Assembly (NCBI GenBank): GCA_040389005.1
Contig: JAZKAS010000013.1
Coordinates: 1 to 64,000 of the forward strand
Source of the DNA: JAGOUN01 sp040389005
GTDB lineage: Bacteria; Pseudomonadota; Gammaproteobacteria; JAGOUN01
DNA: 64,000 bases
Direction: 5' to 3'
Shown here: positions 26,606-34,527 of the stretch, in pieces
Position numbering within the stretch: the stretch's first letter is position 1
Layout of the letters: the number at the start of each line of letters is the position of its first letter
The notes under the pieces: model-generated
The model's database searches: none
Told to the model about the DNA's origin: nothing
Seen by the model: only the letters and a program-made list of their open reading frames with translations
Made by a program: the position numbers and the translations under genes

Positions 26606-27715
26606 TTATTTTGCGCATGAGAAAGGAGTTGAAATACTATGATCTACTGGCGCTGATAAAAACATTGAAGAAACAGCAGTTTTTTTATAAGGCGTCGAAA
26701 TAGCAATCGCTAAAAGCTGTTGTACTTTAAGTCCTGTTGCAATATTAGCCAGTCTATTATCAATGTTTTTTGCTATTATTTGTTGTATCCATGCTTTATT
26801 TTGTAAATAAAACGAATCTGACCAGAAGGGCACCTCTGTTTTTGGGTCTGGTATATGTATCATTGAGTCAGTTTCAATAGGAATCAGATTGGTAGAGGTG
26901 CTTAATTGCAATGTAAGCGCATGAGGCGTTGAATTACTAGAATATTTTATCTCTCCATCTTCGAAAACAATGTGAAGATGAAGCCCTACCTCCTCATCTT
27001 CTGCTGACTTACTGGCTTGTATTGCAAAACTTGCTCCATTGTCAGTAATTCCTGCCATTGTGCAGTGATCATCTTCAGTAAGCGTTACTCCTTCACGTAT
27101 TGGATTTTTTATTTCAAGAGAAGCCTCAAGAGAGTTTTCTGCTATGTTGTGGCTAGTGAAATAAGAGACCATATCTAATAAATGACTTCCTAAGTCGCCA
27201 CAAGCCCCGCCGCTTTTATTTTGCGAGCCATCATCCCTCCACCCAATCGTTTTTTTTGTGCGAGCACTATTTCTATTTAAAGCTAAATTAAGATGCAAAA
27301 TCTTACCAAGATTCTCTTTTTTGCTTATTTCAGTGATGGCAAGTAGTGCATGATTAAATCTATAATTAAAAGCAACAGCACTTAGTGGGGGAGAAATTTG
27401 GTAAAAAGCAAGCGCATCTTCATAAGAAGATGACAAGGGTTTTTCGCATAACACAGGAATTGCGTTTACCTCCACAATACTTTTTAAAATTTCAAGATGC
27501 GTATTATTGGGCGTGGCAATGATGACTCCATCAGAATTTTCAACAACCATTCTAATTGAGTCGGCTATGCGGATTTTAGAGAAGTCCATGGCCAGTTTTT
27601 CGGCATTTGCAGAGTTTCTAGCATGAAGGTAAACGTATTCTACGTCACTTATGTGTTGCAACGCTTTTAAGTGGGCAATAGCCACCATACCACTGCCAAT
27701 TATACCGATATTCAT
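26606..27715 (-). CDS. Gfo/Idh/MocA-family oxidoreductase (1)
   Basis: The 369-residue protein has the N-terminal Rossmann motif GIIGSGMVAIAHLKAL and the family's CEKPL lysine motif, followed by a C-terminal dimerisation/substrate domain (GGACGDLGSHLLDMVSYF). Such enzymes oxidise or reduce sugars, inositols or imino sugars with NAD(P); the substrate is unknown. It is clearly related to the second Gfo/Idh gene at 28503-29513 (shared GDLGSHL, EKPL and PFWSDSFYLQN/PYWSDSFYFQN). It ends only 18 bp from the left repeat and is divergent from the rest of the sugar cluster. Confidence 0.85.
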   Translation of the reverse strand: MNIGIIGSGMVAIAHLKALQHISDVEYVYLHARNSANAEKLAMDFSKIRIADSIRMVVENSDGVIIATPNNTHLEILKSIVEVNAIPVLCEKPLSSSYEDALAFYQISPPLSAVAFNYRFNHALLAITEISKKENLGKILHLNLALNRNSARTKKTIGWRDDGSQNKSGGACGDLGSHLLDMVSYFTSHNIAENSLEASLEIKNPIREGVTLTEDDHCTMAGITDNGASFAIQASKSAEDEEVGLHLHIVFEDGEIKYSSNSTPHALTLQLSTSTNLIPIETDSMIHIPDPKTEVPFWSDSFYLQNKAWIQQIIAKNIDNRLANIATGLKVQQLLAIAISTPYKKTAVSSMFLSAPVDHSISTPFSCAK

Positions 27716-27875
27716 ATTAACCCCAGCCTACATAACTTAGCAAAAATATTTCTGTTTTAGTACCAGCATTGATTAGCAAGGTCAAGCTATTAAATATTTG
27801 ACAAATGAAATTTTATACCATAATATGAATTTAAATACCGTTAATTGAATTTTTAATACTGTGGGGCGAGTTATA

Positions 27876-28490
27876 ATGAAAAACATTATTTTTGATTTTG
27901 GAGCTGTTTTAATTGATTGGAATCCTAATAAAGTCTACTCGTCACATTTCAAAACGGATGAGGAAATGGAGAGGTTCTATGAAGAAACCCAGATACAAGT
28001 TTTAAATAAGCAAATTGATAAAGGCGTTCCCTTTGATGCAATATTGAACGATTTAAGCTCAAATTTTCCTCACCATAGTGTGCCAATAAAATTATGGAAA
28101 ACTGCTTGGCACAGAATGATTGGCGAACCAATCTGGGGAAGTATATCGCTATTAAAAGAGCTTAAAGAAAAAAATTATCCATTATATGGGTTAACTAATT
28201 GGTCGTCTGAGACTTTTCCGTATGTCTATTATAAATATGATTTTTTTCATGATTTTATTGATATTGTTGTTTCAGGGCGTGAGAAAACTATTAAACCAGA
28301 AGAAAAAATATATAAAATTTGTTTAGAAAGAAATAATTTAGCTCCAGAATCGTGCATTTTTATTGATGATAATAAGAGCAATGTTGAAATGGCCATAAAT
28401 TTAGGAATGGCGGGGATAGTTTTTGTAAATCCTGAGCAATTAAAGCAATCTTTAGTTGAGTTAGGGATAGATTTAGATACAAAGCTTTAA
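27876..28490 (+). CDS. HAD-superfamily phosphatase (subfamily IA)
   Basis: This 204-residue protein starts with MKNIIFDFGAVLIDWNP, where Asp8 is the likely nucleophile. Later motifs are YGLTNWSSETF (motif II Thr/Ser), EKTIKPEEKIYKI (motif III Lys) and CIFIDDNKSNVEMA (motif IV). Close relatives dephosphorylate sugar phosphates, which suits its place in front of a sugar oxidoreductase and a sugar porter. A GTG at 27861 would add five residues; the ATG at 27876 fits the family better. Confidence 0.85.
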   Translation: MKNIIFDFGAVLIDWNPNKVYSSHFKTDEEMERFYEETQIQVLNKQIDKGVPFDAILNDLSSNFPHHSVPIKLWKTAWHRMIGEPIWGSISLLKELKEKNYPLYGLTNWSSETFPYVYYKYDFFHDFIDIVVSGREKTIKPEEKIYKICLERNNLAPESCIFIDDNKSNVEMAINLGMAGIVFVNPEQLKQSLVELGIDLDTKL

Positions 28491-28502
28491 GTGGAGAGTG
28501 GT

Positions 28503-29513
28503 ATGAAAATAGGAATAATTGGGTGCGGTGGTGTGGCATCAGCACATATACGTGCATTACAGTGCATTGACGCAGTATCTGGAATATATGGCTATGATAT
28601 GGATGCCTCTCGCCCAGAAGCATTAGAAAAATTATTTCCTCGATTTCAGGCGATGGAATCATTCTCTGATATGATTACATCAGTAGATGGAGTTATTATT
28701 TCTACTCCAAATAATACTCACCTTAAAGTCCTAAAAGATATAATATCCATTAAAAATATCCCTGTCTTATCTGAAAAACCGTTGGCTTCTTCCGTAGAAG
28801 ACGCCAATGAATTTATGAAGTTAGCGCACTCAGATAGTGCGATAAATTTTAATTATAGATTTAATCCTGTTATTTCACTTATTTTAAAAATAAAAAAAGA
28901 TTATGAACTTGGTGAGCTTGTTTTTGTTGATGTGGCCTTTAATAAGAATAGTGCTTTAAGCAAGAAAACGTTAAGCTGGCGAGATCAAGAAAATCAAAAT
29001 AATAGCAGCGGTGCGTTTGGAGATTTAGGTAGTCATTTATTTGATTTAATTCATTACCTTGCCGGGTCTACTATTAATAAAAATTCATTGAAAATTTCTA
29101 TTGGAAAAAGAGTGAAAACACGCGCTGGAGTTGATCTGACAGTAGATGATAATTGTATTGTTACTGGCATGACAGTAGGTGAAACTTTATTTAAAATGCA
29201 GGCGAGCAAGAGTTCTCCAGAGGAAGAGCTAGGATTTCATGTATATTTAATTTGCCAGCATGGAGAAATAAAATATTCATCTTCTAATTCAGGTAAAATA
29301 AAAGTCACTTATATAAACCAAGTACGACATGATTTTGTAGAGGTAGATTTGAGAAAGTTAATAGATGATCCTTCAGGGGAAATACCTTATTGGTCGGATT
29401 CTTTTTATTTTCAAAACTTAGCTTGGACCAATACACTTAGAGGACGACGCTCTCTGGAAGTTGCAACTATACAAGACGGTTGTTACATTCAGGAGCTTCT
29501 TTCAGTTATATAG
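28503..29513 (+). CDS. Gfo/Idh/MocA-family oxidoreductase (2)
   Basis: The protein (336 aa) begins MKIGIIGCGGVASAHIRAL and carries SEKPLASSVEDA and SGAFGDLGSHLFDLIHYL. It is a paralogue of the 26606-27715 gene. GGAGAG (28493-28498) lies 4 nt before the chosen ATG; an upstream GTG at 28491 would add four residues. It is the second gene of a rightward cluster (HAD phosphatase, this, ABM, sugar porter) with short gaps, probably one operon for an unusual sugar or polyol. Confidence 0.87.
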   Translation: MKIGIIGCGGVASAHIRALQCIDAVSGIYGYDMDASRPEALEKLFPRFQAMESFSDMITSVDGVIISTPNNTHLKVLKDIISIKNIPVLSEKPLASSVEDANEFMKLAHSDSAINFNYRFNPVISLILKIKKDYELGELVFVDVAFNKNSALSKKTLSWRDQENQNNSSGAFGDLGSHLFDLIHYLAGSTINKNSLKISIGKRVKTRAGVDLTVDDNCIVTGMTVGETLFKMQASKSSPEEELGFHVYLICQHGEIKYSSSNSGKIKVTYINQVRHDFVEVDLRKLIDDPSGEIPYWSDSFYFQNLAWTNTLRGRRSLEVATIQDGCYIQELLSVI

Positions 29514-29535
29514 TTTTTTGAAAAAGGAGAAAATA

Positions 29536-29847
29536 ATGAAATCAGAGCAATATTCTGTTTTAGCAGTATTTAAAGCTAGACCAGGGAAGGAAGAAGAGCT
29601 AAAGCGTGCATTGCAAGAGATGGTTGAGCCAACCTTAGCAGAAGAAGGCTGCATTAATTATGACCTGCACCAGTCTGTCGATAACAAAGCACAGTTTATG
29701 TTCTACGAAAATTGGAGCAATCAAGCAGCGCATTCTCAGCATAATGTTGCCGCTCATATTGAGGCGTGGAGAAAAAAAAAAGACCAATTGCTTGAAGAAA
29801 ATTGTGTTGTGACTGCTTGGAAAATGATTAACATTAATGATAAATAG
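29536..29847 (+). CDS. ABM-domain monooxygenase (YgiN-like)
   Basis: A 103-residue single-domain protein of the antibiotic-biosynthesis-monooxygenase (dimeric alpha/beta-barrel) fold: SVLAVFKARPGKEEELKRAL, EEGCINYDLHQS, MFYENWSNQAAHSQH. Such proteins act as quinol monooxygenases or detoxifying enzymes. AAAGGAGA lies just upstream of the ATG at 29536. A longer frame starting at 29461 overlaps the preceding gene and is rejected. It is the third gene of the sugar cluster. Confidence 0.87.
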   Translation: MKSEQYSVLAVFKARPGKEEELKRALQEMVEPTLAEEGCINYDLHQSVDNKAQFMFYENWSNQAAHSQHNVAAHIEAWRKKKDQLLEENCVVTAWKMININDK

Positions 29848-29858
29848 AGGTTTTTTTT

Positions 29859-31256
29859 ATGAATTCATCTTCACAAATATTGAAGCCTAGTGGATCAAAA
29901 CATAAATTGTTTGTTTATATTGTTGGACTGACGGCAGCTTTGTCCGGTTTGTTATTTGGTATTGATGCAGGCGTTATTTCAGGCGCATTAAGTTTTATTA
30001 AAAATGATTTTAATTTAACGACCGGAAGTACTGAAATGGTTGTTACGGCAATTTTAATTGGTGCAATCATTGGAGCTCTTGCGAGCAGCTTTATTTCTAG
30101 AAAATATGGCCGTCATTTTTCTTTAGTAGTCAGTGCTGCAATTTTTAGTATTGGCGCATTATTGTCGGCTACGGCAATCAATGTTAATATGCTAATTCTA
30201 GTACGTATATTTTTAGGAATTGGCTTAGGAATTGCGTCTTCTACAGCACCTGTCTATTTATCGGAAATGGCGCCAAAAAGTATCCGAGGTCGCTTAATTA
30301 CTGTATATCAATTCATGATTACGCTTGGAATTTTAATTGCTTATCTTAGCGATGCATTTCTTATTTCATATTCATATAGCTGGCGATGGATGCTTGGGAT
30401 TACTTTTTTCCCTGCTTTTTTAATGTTTTTATGTGTTTTAACGTTACCTAAGTCACCAAGATGGCTCGTACTTTTAGGCAAAGTTAGAGAGGCGCGTAGT
30501 GTTCTTTCTAGAATTAGAAATCATGACGAGATTGAAGATGAGCTAGCTGAAATTAGAAACACATTTAATCAGTCTGCGCCTATGGCGAGTCTTTTGAAAA
30601 GCCGGCAATTTATGAAAGTACTCTGTCTGGGAATGATATTGCAAATTATTCAACAGATGTCAGGAATCAATGCGGTTATATATTATGCGCCAAAAATATT
30701 TCAATATGCGGGATTTTCTACAGATACTCAACAAATGTGGGCAACCGTTTTGGTTGGATTAGTCAATATGCTAGTAACTATTGTTTCGATTGCATATATC
30801 GATAAGTTAGGAAGAAAGCCTATTTTATATTTTGGATTGTTACTTACCTCTACCAGTATGTTATGTCTTGGATATTTGTTCCATATAGGATTGACGACAG
30901 TTTTCGCACAATATTTTGCGGTTGCATTGGTATTGATTTTTGTTTGTGGATTCGCAACAAGTCTGGGTCCAATTATTTGGATACTCTGCGCAGAAATATA
31001 TCCTTTGCGTGTTCGAGAAATTGGAATGACAGTCGCAACTGTAACTAATTGGGTATTTAATGCTATTGTTGGTGGATTCTTTTTGACTGTTGTTAACTCA
31101 ATAGGAATAGCATCAACGTTTGTCGGGCTATCGATACTGAGTTATTTAAGTCTTATTTTTATCATTGGTTTCTGCCCAGAAACCAAGGGTGTTTCACTAG
31201 AAAAAATTGAAAGCAATTTAATGGCAGGAAATTCTTGCCGAAAATTGGGTGGTTAA
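29859..31256 (+). CDS. MFS sugar/polyol:H+ symporter
   Basis: This 465-residue protein is a sugar-porter MFS member of the GalP/XylE/IolT type with 12 membrane helices. Diagnostic motifs: GLLFGIDAGVISGALSF in helix 1, RKYGRHFS after helix 2, VYLSEMAPKSIRGRL, LPKSPRWLVLLGK, QQMSGINAVIYYAPKIF in helix 7, LGRKPIL, and CPETKGVSLEKIE at the end. The substrate is probably a hexose, pentose or inositol. Its 3' end overlaps the opposing YhhQ-type gene by 4 bp. Confidence 0.92.
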   Translation: MNSSSQILKPSGSKHKLFVYIVGLTAALSGLLFGIDAGVISGALSFIKNDFNLTTGSTEMVVTAILIGAIIGALASSFISRKYGRHFSLVVSAAIFSIGALLSATAINVNMLILVRIFLGIGLGIASSTAPVYLSEMAPKSIRGRLITVYQFMITLGILIAYLSDAFLISYSYSWRWMLGITFFPAFLMFLCVLTLPKSPRWLVLLGKVREARSVLSRIRNHDEIEDELAEIRNTFNQSAPMASLLKSRQFMKVLCLGMILQIIQQMSGINAVIYYAPKIFQYAGFSTDTQQMWATVLVGLVNMLVTIVSIAYIDKLGRKPILYFGLLLTSTSMLCLGYLFHIGLTTVFAQYFAVALVLIFVCGFATSLGPIIWILCAEIYPLRVREIGMTVATVTNWVFNAIVGGFFLTVVNSIGIASTFVGLSILSYLSLIFIIGFCPETKGVSLEKIESNLMAGNSCRKLGG

Positions 31257-31924
31257 GCACTGAATTTAAATGGATTAAAACTGGTTTTCGCGTCGTTTAT
31301 AGTAACATTTTCCGTATTTTTTAAGATGAAAACTATAAGCTGCGCTGGCCAGACGGATATGCTCAAATAAATATATTGGACTAAAAGTGTTGAGCCAAGA
31401 GCGTATAGGTAATCATGGGCGCTTATTATTCCTAGCCTTCCAACTCCCATTCCAATAGCCATAGTTATCGTCTCTCCGATTGCGGAAGAGCAAAAACTTC
31501 TAAGCCAAAAACAACGCCCTTTTAAAAAAATCTTCCACTTTGAAAGTATGTAGATATTTAAAAATTGACCAACAAATATTCCTAAAACCCCACCCAAAAC
31601 CAGCTGAATACTATGCCCCAAAATATAATTATAAGCCATTTGATACTGAAAAGACGGTGGCGATGGAAGATGTATGCCGAAGGTAAGAATACAAGAAAAT
31701 AACGTATCGCAAAACAATGCGATCCAAATTAGTTGACGAGCAATTTTATAACCATAAATTTCAGTAGTAACATCTCCAAAGATGTAAATAAGGGGAAAGA
31801 CAATGATAGATCCAAAAAGTGTAAATGGACCAATGGAAACTATTTTATAGGCTAGCGGTACCGTGGCCAATAAAGCGGTGATATAGAGTGAGGTTATAAG
31901 CAGCAAGTATTTATTTTTTTGCAT
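31253..31924 (-). CDS. YhhQ-type queuosine-precursor transporter
   Basis: This 223-residue membrane protein has six hydrophobic segments and family motifs (IVFPLIYIFGDVTTEIYGYK, RCFWLRSFCSSAIGETITM). The VUT/YhhQ family takes up 7-cyano- or 7-aminomethyl-7-deazaguanine for queuosine in tRNA. It is divergent in purpose from its sugar-related neighbours, so the island's cargo is mixed. Confidence 0.85.
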   Translation of the reverse strand: MQKNKYLLLITSLYITALLATVPLAYKIVSIGPFTLFGSIIVFPLIYIFGDVTTEIYGYKIARQLIWIALFCDTLFSCILTFGIHLPSPPSFQYQMAYNYILGHSIQLVLGGVLGIFVGQFLNIYILSKWKIFLKGRCFWLRSFCSSAIGETITMAIGMGVGRLGIISAHDYLYALGSTLLVQYIYLSISVWPAQLIVFILKNTENVTINDAKTSFNPFKFSA

Positions 31925-31944
31925 TATATGATCCTTAGAATAAA

Positions 31945-32682
31945 TTAATTTTGAATCTTTTCATTTTTTATTTGTTCATTTGCTGTAGTATAACCAATAG
32001 CATAAGCATCTTCGCTATTTATTGATTTGATTAGTTCAGGGTTTTCAAACACTTCTTTTACACTTTTCTCTATTTCTTGTCCGGTTTCGTTGTTTTTTAA
32101 TTTTAAGTAAATTTTATTTGTTCCTGATTTTATCACTTGAGCAATAAGTTTTAGCGTTGAGGCTTTTTCTTCTGGTTTGTAATGAATTAAAATCGCCTCT
32201 TTTTTTATTTGTTCATTCGCTGTTACGTAGCCTATTGTATAAGCATCTTCTGAATCTAGCGTTTTAATTAATTCTGGGCTTCTAAAGATCTCTGATGTGT
32301 CTTTTTCTATTTCTTCGCCAGTTTTATCATGCTTTAACTTAAATACTATTTTATTTGTACTTGATTTTAATGATTGCCCAATCATTTGACGCTTTGGCTC
32401 TTTTTTATTTTCACAAGCGAGATAAGTAAGTAAGCGAATATCTTTTTTTGAAAATGATTCTGTTAGTGTATCATCAGCTAAAATAATTTCAGGCAATTTT
32501 TTAAAAATTAGCCGTTTTCTTCTTAAATGAACTTCCGCTTCAAATTTACCTTGTTTATTTTTTTTATAATCAACAACAGTGAAAGGAGCTTCAGTTTGAT
32601 CGCGACAATCGCGTCTAAATTCAGCATACATATTAAGAATCCAACTGATATAAGCGGATAATTTATTATGTTCAGTATTCAC
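31945..32682 (-). CDS. Protein with two tandem ~65-residue repeats (unknown)
   Basis: Residues about 105-168 and 178-240 repeat each other. Unit 1: STNKIVFKLKHDKTGEEIEK ... SEDAYTIGYVTANEQIKKE. Unit 2: GTNKIYLKLKNNETGQEIEK ... SEDAYAIGYTTANEQIKNE. They are well over half identical, so the duplication is recent. The N-terminal 100 residues are different and charged (FRRDCRDQTEAPFTVVDYKK). No signal peptide. I do not recognise the unit; its strand-turn-strand pattern suggests a small alpha/beta domain. It ends 20 bp before the YhhQ-type gene start. Confidence 0.7.
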   Translation of the reverse strand: MNTEHNKLSAYISWILNMYAEFRRDCRDQTEAPFTVVDYKKNKQGKFEAEVHLRRKRLIFKKLPEIILADDTLTESFSKKDIRLLTYLACENKKEPKRQMIGQSLKSSTNKIVFKLKHDKTGEEIEKDTSEIFRSPELIKTLDSEDAYTIGYVTANEQIKKEAILIHYKPEEKASTLKLIAQVIKSGTNKIYLKLKNNETGQEIEKSVKEVFENPELIKSINSEDAYAIGYTTANEQIKNEKIQN

Positions 32683-32739
32683 TTTTTATTCCTGCCTATA
32701 TTTGGTCTGAATAGTAACATAATGGTAATAAATAATGCA

Positions 32740-33381
32740 TTATTTTTTAATTCTTGCTTCTACAAAAATACCAACAATCACGTCTTCATTTGGATGGAGT
32801 TGTTCTATGCCAATTGGCAGCAAATCTTCATGAAGAGGTCTAATAAATTGATTGGCTCCGTTGAAAATAATCATGCGAAAATAAGCTTTATCATGTTTTT
32901 TGATATATACAACAACCATGTCGCGATCGGATGGTTTTTTTATGGTATTTACGATAACTTCAGTTTTTTCTGGAAACTGAGGATACATGGATTGATCAGT
33001 TAATTGCACTACAAATGACTTATCATCAATATCTGCGGTAGTAAATGTTGTCCCCATTCCATTTTGAATAGTAAGCTTTCCTGATTTTGCAAAATTAATC
33101 ACGTCATCCCAAGAATAAACAGGTATTTCTTTCCATCCTTTTAGTGTTTCACTCAAGGGTTTTTCTTCAGAAATTTCTTGAATAGGCTTATGACCAAAAA
33201 GTTGAGCTTCAGAAATTTTAAAAAAGCCCAGGAGAGCGTTAATGGTATCTTGTCGTGGGTGTGAGCTTGTGCCTGATACCAAGTGGTGTAAGGTGGTTTG
33301 AGGTATTCCAGACAATCTCGCAACTTCAGCAGTTTTCAAGTTACGCTTAAACATTAAATTTTTTAGAACTTGATCAATCAT
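32740..33381 (-). CDS. Phage-type repressor (XRE HTH plus S24-like domain)
   Basis: The 213-residue protein has an N-terminal HTH (KTAEVARLSGIPQTTLHHLV) and a C-terminal S24/LexA-like domain with the nucleophile region TDQSMYPQFPEKTEVIV. The position where the catalytic Lys is expected reads KAYFRMIIF, with Arg. Self-cleavage may therefore be lost, so this may be a non-inducible repressor. It is the kind of gene carried by prophages and integrative elements, consistent with the island. Confidence 0.85.
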   Translation of the reverse strand: MIDQVLKNLMFKRNLKTAEVARLSGIPQTTLHHLVSGTSSHPRQDTINALLGFFKISEAQLFGHKPIQEISEEKPLSETLKGWKEIPVYSWDDVINFAKSGKLTIQNGMGTTFTTADIDDKSFVVQLTDQSMYPQFPEKTEVIVNTIKKPSDRDMVVVYIKKHDKAYFRMIIFNGANQFIRPLHEDLLPIGIEQLHPNEDVIVGIFVEARIKK

Positions 33382-33627
33382 TAGTTATTTCTTGTTTTGA
33401 AGCCAGTGATTGTTTTTAAGCTGAATTTTAGCATAAAAAAAGCATACTACAAATTAAAAATTCATTTTAAGGATAAAAATTTCAAATAGAGACTCTAGAA
33501 TGTTCTCTATAGGTCAAACCAAGGGATATTTTTAAATTTTCGCTATCTATGTATAAGTTAAAAATCTACAAAAAATGTAACTAATTATTAGTTCAAAATT
33601 TTTTTATCGGAGATTTAAACAGAAAAA

Positions 33628-33816
33628 TTGGCCAGCAAAATAAAAACACTGGATTGGCCAATGGCACGACAAGATGTGATTCGCTTTATTCACCCCGAGC
33701 ATCAAGCGACGTTGAAGCTGTGGGATGTGGATTTTTTTATGAGCGAGATTGAGAAAATGCAACGGTATTTGCCAGAAACGGGCGATTGCTGTTTATTTGC
33801 AAAAAATTGCATTTAA
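33628..33816 (+). pseudogene. Fragment of a protein gene at the island's right edge
   Basis: An open stretch encodes KIKTLDWPMARQDVIRFIHP and ATLKLWDVDFFMSEIEKM. The composition is protein-like and GC-richer than the surrounding island. It resembles C-terminal pieces of AbiEii-type nucleotidyltransferases (Trp, Asp-Val and Leu-Trp spacing), but I am not sure. There is no ribosome binding site or convincing start. It stops 9 bp before the right 96-bp repeat and is probably a leftover of a larger gene. Confidence 0.3.
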
Positions 33817-33822
33817 ACAGCA

Positions 33823-34527
33823 TCAACCCACTGCCGTATCCGGCGTTGCATCAACCACCGGCACGTCGCTTGGTGCGCTTGCTGCCGCCGCAACCGCTTC
33901 TGTTTCAGCTTGGTCAGGTGTGGCATTCGCAATCGGAGGATCAACATGGAAAATATAACTGCTGATATTCATCTTCTTTAACTCTTGTTGACGCGCCACC
34001 GCATTTTCTTTAGTAGTGAAGGGCCCGAGCACAATCACAAACAAATCATGATCGGTTTTGGTTGATTTGCGCTGCGTGATAGCAACATCAAGCCCCATGA
34101 GTTGTAATTTATCCAAATAAGCACTCGCATCTCGCATATTGTAATAGAGCATGAGTTGCAACCAATAACCGGGTTGTTCGTCTGGCGGTGCAGTACTCGA
34201 TGCTGGATCAGGCACGTTAATTTTCGGCAATAACGTATAAAATTCGTAATCAACTGGCTCTTCTTTGGCTTCAACGACAGGCGCTTTATTCACAGCTTTT
34301 TTAGGAGATGTGGCTTTTGCATCGACAACAGGTGGTAAAAGTGATGTCGGTATTTTAGGTTGATGATAATAAAAGTACCCAGCAACGCCGGAAGCGATTA
34401 CTAATAAAATAACAATAATTACAAATATGCCGCGTATACTCGAGCCAGAAGCTCCTTTTTTACGCTTTTTTGAAGCACCTTTTTGACTATGGTTTTGGTT
34501 GTATCGTTTTGCGTAGTCTCTTGGCAT
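33823..34527 (-). CDS. SPOR-domain cell-division protein (FtsN-like)
   Basis: This 234-residue type II membrane protein has a basic cytoplasmic N-terminus (RDYAKRYNQN, KKRKKGASG), one membrane helix at about 33-52 (IFVIIVILLVIASGVAGYF), a Pro/Ala/Lys linker and a C-terminal SPOR domain (YWLQLMLYYNMRDASAYL, LFVIVLGPFTTKENAVARQ) that binds denuded septal peptidoglycan. After SPOR there is an Ala-rich tail encoded by the repeat. The start overlaps the argS stop as TAATG, an order also seen in Pseudomonas (argS-SPOR-hslVU). Confidence 0.9.
   Translation of the reverse strand: MPRDYAKRYNQNHSQKGASKKRKKGASGSSIRGIFVIIVILLVIASGVAGYFYYHQPKIPTSLLPPVVDAKATSPKKAVNKAPVVEAKEEPVDYEFYTLLPKINVPDPASSTAPPDEQPGYWLQLMLYYNMRDASAYLDKLQLMGLDVAITQRKSTKTDHDLFVIVLGPFTTKENAVARQQELKKMNISSYIFHVDPPIANATPDQAETEAVAAAASAPSDVPVVDATPDTAVG
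33825..33920. repeat. 96-bp direct repeat, right end of the genomic island (att-like)
   Basis: This second copy matches 26492-26587 with 92 of 96 positions identical, offset by 7333 bp. It is the C-terminal coding region and stop of the SPOR gene. The pair defines the limits of the inserted segment, about 26588-33824. Confidence 0.88.
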
